NCBI GenBank assembly: GCA_039030395.1
Contig: JBCCEF010000019.1
Location: 1 to 64,000 of the forward strand
Direction: 5' to 3'
DNA length: 64,000 nucleotides
Source of the DNA: Acidobacteriota bacterium
Lineage (GTDB): Bacteria; Acidobacteriota; Thermoanaerobaculia; Multivoradales; JBCCEF01
Part shown: positions 43,570-50,190 of the stretch, one piece after another
Layout of the letters: each line of letters starts with the position of its first letter
How positions within the stretch are numbered: the stretch's first letter is position 1
Notes under the pieces: generated by a model
The model's input: only the letters and a program-made list of their open reading frames with translations
What the model was told of the DNA's origin: nothing
The model's database searches: none
Position numbers and translations under genes: made by a program

Positions 43570-45147
43570 TTGACCCAACGCACCGGGCCGGGAACATCGT
43601 CTATCCCCATCTCCGGACTGGCCGCCGAAGGCGGTAGCCGGTCCTCCCTGCAGCGCCTGCTCGAAGGTTGGCGGTCTCATCTGGGAGCCGAAGCGGTCGC
43701 TTTCTATCGTGACCGCCAGGGCGGTTTCGAGCGCGCGCTGGTGTGCGGTGAACCAGGCGAGGACCCGTTTCCCCATGAGGGACCGGACGATGCTCGGTGC
43801 ACCTCCCGCATCGAGGTGCCGGGTGGTGTACTGGTCGCCCGCGGCGGCAGTGAATCGGCCTCCGAGGTGCCGCTGGTGGCGGTGGCGCTGGAGGCGCTGC
43901 TGCGCGCCGAGGGGCTGGACCGCGAACTCAAACAGCATCGTTTCCAGGCGCGATTCCGGGGCGTCGAGCTGGAAGCGCTCTACGAGGTGGGGCTGTCCAT
44001 CGCCGCCACCCTCGATCTCGATCAGCTCGCCGAAAACGTCCTCTTGCAGACTGTGTCGCTGCTCGATGCCCGGCGTGGTGCCCTCTACTTGCGGGAAAAC
44101 GATCGCTACGTTTTGCGACAGACCTTCGGCGGTTCGGCCCTGGAGGAGTTGCCGGCCGACGGACCGCTGGCCGAAGAGCTGCTCGCCATGGACGACAACG
44201 CGGAGCCGCCGGAGGGTCTTCTTCCGGAAGTGCGCCACGCGCTGGCGGTGGAAGTGGGGGAGCGCGGCGGTGTGTTGGTGGTGGGTGACAAGGAAAGCCG
44301 CCACGGCATTGGACCGTTTCAAGACGAGGACCGGCGAACGGTTTCGCTGTTCGCCAACCAGTCGGCCATCGCGATCGAAAACGCCCGTCTCCACCGGCAC
44401 GCCCTGGAGGCCGAGCGCCTCGGCCGCGAGATGGAGCTGGCGGCGGAGATTCAGGGGCAGATCCTGCCGGATCGCCTGCCGGAGGTGGCGGGGCTGGAGA
44501 TGTCCGGCTGGAACCGGCCGGCGCGCCAGGTCGGCGGCGACTACTACGATCTGGTGTTGACCGGCGAAGGCCGCCTCGGCATGGCGGTGGGCGACGTCAC
44601 CGGCAAGGGCATGCCGGCGGCGTTGATGGTTTCCACCCTGCACTCGTCCCTCGCCCTGCTGCGCGACCGCAGCGACCTCGGCCCGCGGATGGTGGAGCGG
44701 TTGAACCATCATGTGTACGAGAGCAGCGCTTCGAACAAGTTCATCACCATGATCGTCGCCGAGATCGACGCCACCAGCGGCAACCTGCTGTACGTCAACG
44801 CTGGCCACAATCCCGGCATGTTGGTGCGCACCGACGGCTCCGTGGAGCACCTGACCTCCGGCGGACTGCCCCTCGGCCTGATGCCCGGCGGCCGTTACCA
44901 GGCGCGCTCCATCGTCCTGGAGCCCGGAGACTTGCTGTGCTTGTACTCGGACGGCATCACCGAATGCGCCGCGCCGGACGATGAAGAATTCGGCGAGGAT
45001 CGCCTGGAGAGGCTGCTCGGAGAACAGCGCGACGTGCCGCTGGAAGAGATTCTCCAGACCATCGAAGGCGCCGTCGACCGCTTTGGCGCCGGCCTGCCGC
45101 AGGGGGATGATCAGACCGTGGTGCTGGTGCGCCGGCGGCGGACCTAG
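43570..45147 (+). CDS. GAF-PP2C (SpoIIE-type) phosphatase
   Basis: 525 aa. A GAF-type sensor (about residues 130-290: LSIAATLDLDQLAENVLLQT, FANQSAIAIENARLHRHAL) is followed by a coiled linker and a SpoIIE/PP2C domain: AAEIQGQILPDRLPEVAGL, ARQVGGDYYDLVLTGEGR (metal-binding Asp), GMAVGDVTGKGMPAALMVS, YVNAGHNPGMLV and GDLLCLYSDGITECAAPDDE. It starts with TTG at 43570. Expected to dephosphorylate the STAS protein in response to the GAF ligand. Its TAG stop is the first base triplet of the 182-bp palindrome. Confidence 0.92.
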   Translation: MTQRTGPGTSSIPISGLAAEGGSRSSLQRLLEGWRSHLGAEAVAFYRDRQGGFERALVCGEPGEDPFPHEGPDDARCTSRIEVPGGVLVARGGSESASEVPLVAVALEALLRAEGLDRELKQHRFQARFRGVELEALYEVGLSIAATLDLDQLAENVLLQTVSLLDARRGALYLRENDRYVLRQTFGGSALEELPADGPLAEELLAMDDNAEPPEGLLPEVRHALAVEVGERGGVLVVGDKESRHGIGPFQDEDRRTVSLFANQSAIAIENARLHRHALEAERLGREMELAAEIQGQILPDRLPEVAGLEMSGWNRPARQVGGDYYDLVLTGEGRLGMAVGDVTGKGMPAALMVSTLHSSLALLRDRSDLGPRMVERLNHHVYESSASNKFITMIVAEIDATSGNLLYVNAGHNPGMLVRTDGSVEHLTSGGLPLGLMPGGRYQARSIVLEPGDLLCLYSDGITECAAPDDEEFGEDRLERLLGEQRDVPLEEILQTIEGAVDRFGAGLPQGDDQTVVLVRRRRT

Positions 45148-45326
45148 CCCGACCTTCTCACCAGCCTTCTGCTGCGAGGGCGGACGCACCTGCATCTGCT
45201 GCGTCCTTTGGCCTCTCCGCTCCTCGACGTACTGAAAGTACGACTGCGTCGCTTCGAGGACCAAACTCCTTGCAGCTACAGGCGCCTGCGCCCTCTCGCG
45301 ACGAAGTTGGTGAGAAGTTCGGGCTA
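45145..45326. repeat. 182-bp imperfect palindrome spanning stop codon to stop codon
   Basis: The ends are TAGCCCGACCTTCTCACCA and TGGTGAGAAGTTCGGGCTA. Pairing continues inward: CTGCGAGGGCG with CGCCCTCTCGCG, GCACCTG with AGGCGCC, GGACCAAA with the TTTGG segment, and a central CGACGTACT/AGTACG with GAA at the tip. The first TAG is the stop of the phosphatase gene, and the last CTA is the minus-strand TAG of the convergent TldE-like gene. Unrelated in sequence to the six-copy repeat. Confidence 0.8.
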
Positions 45327-46667
45327 ACCGTTCCCGACGACCCCCATCGCCTCCGGGAAGGACACCGCCGGAGTGACGATGGCGCCCAGGGCGTCGTCGC
45401 CCATTGCCAGGCAGACGGTGCGTCGCCCGATACCGGCGATGCGCGAGAAGAGCCGCGACAGGCGGTCTTCCCACAGCAGCTCTCCAACCGCTTCGCCGCG
45501 CACGCCGTCGCGGATGCGGCGCACGCCACGCGCCCGCGCCCGGAAGGCGAGGGTCGCCGGGTCCCAGCACTCCACGCCGTCCAGCCAGCCGACCCACAGG
45601 CCCTCGCCGACGCTCTCGGCGAGCTGCGCGTCCTCCAGCGCGCCGGCTTCGAGGAACAGGTGGGTGCCGAAGGCGTCGTCCGACGACACGGCCAAGGGAG
45701 TCACCGGCCGCCCGAGCACTGGCGCCAGGGCGTGGTCCACCGCCGGATTGCGCACCACCCCATCCACCACCAGATCGAGATTGCGCTTGCGGGCGCCGAA
45801 CAGGTCGAAGGGGAAGGGCAGGCCGCCCGGGTCTTCGCCGCGGTCGCGCAGGGTGAAGGCGGCGTCGAATACTTGGTGGCCGAGGGAGCCGGCCACCCAC
45901 GAGGTGCCTTCCCGGAAGGAGCGCGACGACAGGGCGTGACGGTTGAATAGATCGAGCAGGCAGGACATTGCCTCTGGCGAGAGCACCAGGCCGTAGGGTG
46001 CCTCCGGCAGAGAAGAGGACGTTGCCCGGGAGCTTCCCCGACGGCCGCGGGCGCGCTCCAGGGTGTCGCCGCCGTCGAGCTTTGCCAGGCGTCGGGCGGA
46101 TGATGCGGCGCGGCCGGCGGTGGCCTGTTGGCCGCTGGTGACTCGCAGGGTGGCGCCGGTGACCTCCGCCCGGCGCCGCAGGCCGCGGCTGTTGGCGACC
46201 ACCGAGCGCACTTCGACGGTTTCGAGGTCGGCCTGTTCGTCGCTCTCCAGCCGCTGGCCGAGAACCGCATCGAGATCCGGGCGGTCCGGCGCGGCGATGG
46301 CCGGGTCCCAGCTTTCTTGGTGGGCTTTGGCGTCCCTGCCGCGCTTGGAGATCGGCCTCACGTCGCGGCCGTCCGGCTGCAGGCGGGCGAGGCCCAGGGC
46401 CTCACGCACGGCGCTGGCCAGCTCCCCGGGGGTGGCGAAGGCGGTGCGGTAGGAGCCGTGGCGCCCGCGCTCGTTGATGCGCACGATCACCGTGCGGGAG
46501 TGCCGCGCCCCGGGGGAGGTGTCCGCCGAACCGTCAGCGTTCGAGACCGTCGTGCGGTGACGGGCTTCCAGCCAGGCGATCTCCGTCTCGTCGGCCGGCG
46601 AGGCTTCGAGGGTGCGATCAATGCGCTGCTGAATCTCGGCCAGGGCGAGGAGCTCGTCGGACTGCAC
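45324..46667 (-). CDS. TldD/PmbA-family protein, TldE-like
   Basis: About 447 aa. Resembles PmbA/TldE, the partner subunit of the TldD metalloprotease, which matures peptides and takes part in toxin processing. Seen: VIVRINERGRHGSYRTAFAT, TVEVRSVVANSRGLRRRAEV, YGLVLSPEAMSCLLDLFNRH, FREGTSWVAGSLGHQVFDAA and the late LFLEAGALEDAQLAESVGEG. The TldD zinc motif HExxxH is absent, as in TldE. GTG 46667 is the best start, without a strong ribosome site. No tldD gene is in the window. The stop is in the palindrome. Confidence 0.8.
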   Translation of the reverse strand: MQSDELLALAEIQQRIDRTLEASPADETEIAWLEARHRTTVSNADGSADTSPGARHSRTVIVRINERGRHGSYRTAFATPGELASAVREALGLARLQPDGRDVRPISKRGRDAKAHQESWDPAIAAPDRPDLDAVLGQRLESDEQADLETVEVRSVVANSRGLRRRAEVTGATLRVTSGQQATAGRAASSARRLAKLDGGDTLERARGRRGSSRATSSSLPEAPYGLVLSPEAMSCLLDLFNRHALSSRSFREGTSWVAGSLGHQVFDAAFTLRDRGEDPGGLPFPFDLFGARKRNLDLVVDGVVRNPAVDHALAPVLGRPVTPLAVSSDDAFGTHLFLEAGALEDAQLAESVGEGLWVGWLDGVECWDPATLAFRARARGVRRIRDGVRGEAVGELLWEDRLSRLFSRIAGIGRRTVCLAMGDDALGAIVTPAVSFPEAMGVVGNG

Positions 46668-46756
46668 GAAGGCGAGCTTAGCAGTGTCTCTCGGGCCACC
46701 GGCGACCGGCCGAGGCGCCTCGGCGGGCCGGTTCCGGTGGGCGGCTGCCGCCTTGG

Positions 46757-47248
46757 CTAGGTCCTGGCGCCTTCTTCCTTGGGCCACGCGTCTTCGGACA
46801 GAGTCTTGCCGGTTTCGAGCAGCGTCTTGAGGTTGCAAGCGACCGCCGGCCAGCCTGTGGTCACGTCCAGGTGCATGTCCGATCCGGCCTCCAGGTCGCT
46901 GTGGGTGATGGTCAGCCGGGTGTCCGGTCCGAGGGCCTCGATCAGATAGGTGACCCGCGAGACCTTGTTTGCGTCCTCGGCGTCCTTCGGGGCCGCCCAG
47001 GTGACGACCAGCTTGCGCGGCGGCTCGATTTCGATCACTTCGCCGACGATGTCGACGATGCCGGAACCATCCGGCCGCTGGTGCTTCCAGCTCGCGCCGA
47101 CGGTCCAGTCGGATACGTTGTGGCGGCCCCAGTACTGTTGGGTGAGGTCGTGGTCCATCAGCCCGCTCCAGACGCGCTGGGCGTCGGCGGCAATGTAGGC
47201 GACGTAGACGAAGTCAGGGGCTTTCTCACTGGTTTCGGTTGCCGGCAC
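46757..47248 (-). CDS. SRPBCC/AHSA1-domain protein
   Basis: A 163-aa START-like ligand-binding domain of the AHSA1 (Aha1 C-terminal) type: FVYVAYIAADAQRVWSGLMD, QQYWGRHNVSDWTVGASWKH, VIEIEPPRKLVVTWAAPKDA and HLDVTTGWPAVACNLKTLLE. GTG 47248 has AGGAG 6 nt upstream and overlaps the ArsR gene by 23 nt. This ArsR-AHSA1 pairing is very common in bacteria and is thought to respond to small hydrophobic ligands, but the ligand is unknown. Confidence 0.92.
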   Translation of the reverse strand: MPATETSEKAPDFVYVAYIAADAQRVWSGLMDHDLTQQYWGRHNVSDWTVGASWKHQRPDGSGIVDIVGEVIEIEPPRKLVVTWAAPKDAEDANKVSRVTYLIEALGPDTRLTITHSDLEAGSDMHLDVTTGWPAVACNLKTLLETGKTLSEDAWPKEEGART

Positions 47249-47612
47249 GGTCTTCTCCTGATGACGTTTTGTGAGTGGAGGGACGGGGGGAAGCCGAGCT
47301 TCGGGCTGCGGACTCCAGCTGTTCCTTGAAATCGACGATGGCGTCCAGCCGTACATCTTCGAATTTCCCGACCCAGCGCCGGACGATCTCGGCGATCGGC
47401 ACCGGATTGAGGTAGTGCAGCTTCTCGCGGCCGCGGCGCACGGAAGTGACCAGATGGGCCCCTTCGAGGATGCCCAGGTGCTTGGCGACCGCCTGCCGGG
47501 ACATCGGCAGCCCGTCGCTCAACTCCCTCAGGGTTTGCCCGTTGCGCGCATACAGGCGGTCGAGCAGGCGGCGGCGGCTCACGTCGGCCAGGGCGCGGAA
47601 GACGTCGGACAT
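47226..47612 (-). CDS. ArsR-family transcriptional regulator
   Basis: 128 aa. Winged helix visible as MSDVFRALADVSRRRLLDRL, ELSDGLPMSRQAVAKHLGIL (recognition helix) and HLVTSVRRGREKLHYLNP (wing). No metal-binding Cys motif, so it belongs to the non-metal branch paired with AHSA1 proteins. ATG 47612 is the domain start; ATG 47633 is in frame. An imperfect dyad, CAATCA-AA-TGGTTA, overlaps 47626-47639 just upstream and is a candidate operator. Confidence 0.93.
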   Translation of the reverse strand: MSDVFRALADVSRRRLLDRLYARNGQTLRELSDGLPMSRQAVAKHLGILEGAHLVTSVRRGREKLHYLNPVPIAEIVRRWVGKFEDVRLDAIVDFKEQLESAARSSASPRPSTHKTSSGEDRAGNRNQ

Positions 47613-47700
47613 GGCGAAATGATAGGTAACCATTTGATTGCATGTCAAGAGTGCAGAACCGATCGTCGATGGCTTGTCCTTTGCACAGGTAGGGGTCAGA

Positions 47701-49422
47701 ATGCGGTCCGTGATGAAGACCATGAAACGACAAGTCCTTGCCCCGCTTAGCCTCTCGCTCTTCGCCCTGCTGATGATCGGGCGGGTTACCGGTACGCCGA
47801 CGGCCCGAGCAGAGGACACCGCCGACCTCATTTTGGATCGCGGGGTGTTCTATCCGGTGGTGCCGCGGGAACCGGTGGCAGGCAGCCTAGCGGTGCGCGA
47901 CGGGCGCATCGTCTATCTCGGTCCCGCCGCGGGAGCCGGCGCTCTGCGCGGGGACGACACCGAGGTGGTCGATCTCGCCGGGAGGGTGGTGATCCCGGGT
48001 CTGATCGATGCCCATTCGCACCTGGCCGCCCTCGGGGCGGCTCTGGTGCAGGTCGACCTGATGGGCGCGCCGACCTTTGAAGAGGTGGTGACCCGCATCG
48101 TGCGGGCGGCCGAGGGTCTCGCCCCCGGCGAGTGGGTATTCGGCCGCGGATGGGACCAGAACCTGTGGCCCGGCAAGGCCTTCCCGCACCATCGGGCTTT
48201 GAGCGCCGCGGTGCCGGATCACCCCGTGTGGGTCAACCGGGTGGACGGACACGCCGCCTTGCTGAACGCCCGGGCGATGAGTGAGCTGGAGATTCCAGCG
48301 GACGTCGTGGATCCCTCCGGCGGTCGGTTCCTGCGCGACGACGCGGGCGCCCTGACCGGGGTATTGATCGACAACGCCATGGATCTTCCGCGCGGCAATT
48401 TGCCGGCGCCTTCGGACGAAGAACTGCGCCGCCGCATTCGCCGCGCCGCCGACACCTGCGTCGCCCTCGGCTTGACCACCGTCACCGACATGGGGGTGGG
48501 AGATCCGACCATCGAGGCCTATCGGGCGTTGGCCGAAGCCGGCGAGCTACCGCTGCGGGCGGCGCTCTTCCTAGGTGACTTCGATGAGCTCCTCGACGCC
48601 TGGTTTGAACGTGGGCCGTGGATCGACCCGCAGGGCCGGGTGACGGTGCGCGGCATCAAGCTCTACGCCGACGGTGCCCTGGGCAGCCGAGGCGCCGCCC
48701 TGATCGAGCCCTACAGCGACGACGAGGGCAACCTGGGCCTGCTCACCGCCACCGGCGATCATCTGCTGGAGGTGGCGAAGCGGGCGCTCGAAACGGGCTT
48801 CCAGGTGGGCATCCACGCCATCGGCGATCGCGGCAACCTGGTCACTTTGGATGCCCTCGAAGCGGCCTTCGGTGAGCCGCGGCCGGAGGCGCGCTTCCGC
48901 ATCGAGCACGCGCAGGTGATGCGCCTGGCGGACATCGAGCGCATGGCGCGCCTCGGCGTGATCGCTTCCATGCAGCCGACCCACGCCACCAGCGACATGC
49001 CCTGGGCCGGCGATCGCGTGGGGCCGCGGCGCCTGGCCGGCGCCTATGCCTGGCGCAAGGTGCTCGACGCCGGCGGCCGACTCGCCTTCGGTAGCGACTT
49101 TCCGGTGGAGCGTCCGGATCCGCGCCTCGGCCTGTACTCGGCCCTCACCCGACAGGACCTCGACGGCCAGCCCGCCGGCGGCTGGCTGCCGGGGGAGCGG
49201 CTGACCTGGCCGGAAACTCTCCAAGCCTTCACCCTCGACGCCGCGTATTCCCTCTTCTTGGAAGACGAGATCGGTTCTCTGGAGATTGGCAAGCGGGCCG
49301 ACCTGGTGGTGTTCGAAGGCGATCCCGGCCGTCTTTCGCCGACCGCGATTCCGACCCTCGCCGTGGACCTGGCGGTGGTCGACGGCGAAGTGGTCTATCG
49401 ACGGGAGGAGTCCATTCCGTGA
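47701..49422 (+). CDS. exported amidohydrolase (YtcJ-like)
   Basis: About 573 aa. A signal peptide (VLAPLSLSLFALLMIGRVTG) precedes an amidohydrolase family 3 domain: ADLILDRGVFYPV, VIPGLIDAHSHLAALGAALV (HxH metal site), GIKLYADGALGSRGAALIEP (conserved in YtcJ-like enzymes), VGIHAIGDRGNLVTLDALEA, RIEHAQVMRLADIERMARLG and LAFGSDFPVERPDPRLGLYS (Asp). ATG 47701 has AGGGG 5 nt upstream; ATG 47713 and 47722 are alternatives. Coupled by GTGA overlap to the next gene. Substrate unknown; probably periplasmic. Confidence 0.88.
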   Translation: MRSVMKTMKRQVLAPLSLSLFALLMIGRVTGTPTARAEDTADLILDRGVFYPVVPREPVAGSLAVRDGRIVYLGPAAGAGALRGDDTEVVDLAGRVVIPGLIDAHSHLAALGAALVQVDLMGAPTFEEVVTRIVRAAEGLAPGEWVFGRGWDQNLWPGKAFPHHRALSAAVPDHPVWVNRVDGHAALLNARAMSELEIPADVVDPSGGRFLRDDAGALTGVLIDNAMDLPRGNLPAPSDEELRRRIRRAADTCVALGLTTVTDMGVGDPTIEAYRALAEAGELPLRAALFLGDFDELLDAWFERGPWIDPQGRVTVRGIKLYADGALGSRGAALIEPYSDDEGNLGLLTATGDHLLEVAKRALETGFQVGIHAIGDRGNLVTLDALEAAFGEPRPEARFRIEHAQVMRLADIERMARLGVIASMQPTHATSDMPWAGDRVGPRRLAGAYAWRKVLDAGGRLAFGSDFPVERPDPRLGLYSALTRQDLDGQPAGGWLPGERLTWPETLQAFTLDAAYSLFLEDEIGSLEIGKRADLVVFEGDPGRLSPTAIPTLAVDLAVVDGEVVYRREESIP

Positions 49423-50171
49423 ATCCAAAGTCCTTGCGCCCGAAGATCCTCCGTAGCGCCTCCCTCGCCGCTCTGCTGGCGGTGATGGCGATCACCTTGC
49501 CGGCGGCGAAGTCGCTGGCGCAGGACGAGTCTCTCCCGGATCTCCGGCGCTCGATGGTGGACGAAATTCGGACACGCGGGGTCGCCGATTCCCGAGTGCT
49601 CGATGCGATGGTCGCGGTGCCGCGCCACGATTTCGTGCCGGCATCCCAGCGCCCGAAGGCCTACGAGGACAGCACCCTGTCCCTCGGCCACGGCCAGACC
49701 GTGTACCAGCCCTACATCGTGGCGCTGATGACGGAACTGCTGGATCTCGGCCCGAGCGACAAGGTGCTGGAAATCGGCACCGGCTCCGGTTACCACACGG
49801 CGGTGCTGTCGCGCGTTGCCGGCCGGGTGTACTCGATGGAGATCATCGAGCAGTTCGCCCGCGACGCCCGCCGGCGCCTCGACCGCCTCGGCTACAACAA
49901 TGTCGAAGTGCGGGCCGGCGACGGCTACCAGGGCTGGCCCGAGGCGGCGCCTTTCGACGCCATCATCCTGACGGCGGCGCCACCGGAGTTGCCTCAGTCC
50001 CTCGTCGACCAGCTACGGGTGGGCGGCAAGATGGTGGCGCCGGTGGGGGAGTTCTTCCAGGACCTACGGGTGATCAAGAAAACCCGCGACGGTATCGAGA
50101 CGGAGAGCGTCATTCCGGTACGTCTCCAGCCCATGGAGCGGCAGGAGAACCGCTCTCTCGTGCCCCCCTGA
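49419..50171 (+). CDS. pcm: protein-L-isoaspartate O-methyltransferase with signal peptide
   Basis: Uses S-adenosylmethionine to start repair of isoaspartyl damage in proteins. 250 aa, longer than the usual 205-215 because of an N-terminal signal (SASLAALLAVMAITLPAAKS). Core motifs: VPRHDFVPASQRPKAYEDST, LSLGHGQTVYQPYIVALMTE, KVLEIGTGSGYHTAVLSRVA (SAM site) and DAIILTAAPPELPQSLVDQL. GTG 49419 overlaps the amidohydrolase stop. A periplasmic location would be unusual, since the methyl donor is cytoplasmic; the hydrophobic segment might instead act as an anchor. Confidence 0.9.
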   Translation: MNPKSLRPKILRSASLAALLAVMAITLPAAKSLAQDESLPDLRRSMVDEIRTRGVADSRVLDAMVAVPRHDFVPASQRPKAYEDSTLSLGHGQTVYQPYIVALMTELLDLGPSDKVLEIGTGSGYHTAVLSRVAGRVYSMEIIEQFARDARRRLDRLGYNNVEVRAGDGYQGWPEAAPFDAIILTAAPPELPQSLVDQLRVGGKMVAPVGEFFQDLRVIKKTRDGIETESVIPVRLQPMERQENRSLVPP

Positions 50172-50190
50172 CCGCCGGACGGACGACGTC

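Noticed and set aside
43462-45900. 812-codon minus-strand frame
   Set aside because: Opposite the STAS and PP2C genes and through the palindrome; no recognisable domain.
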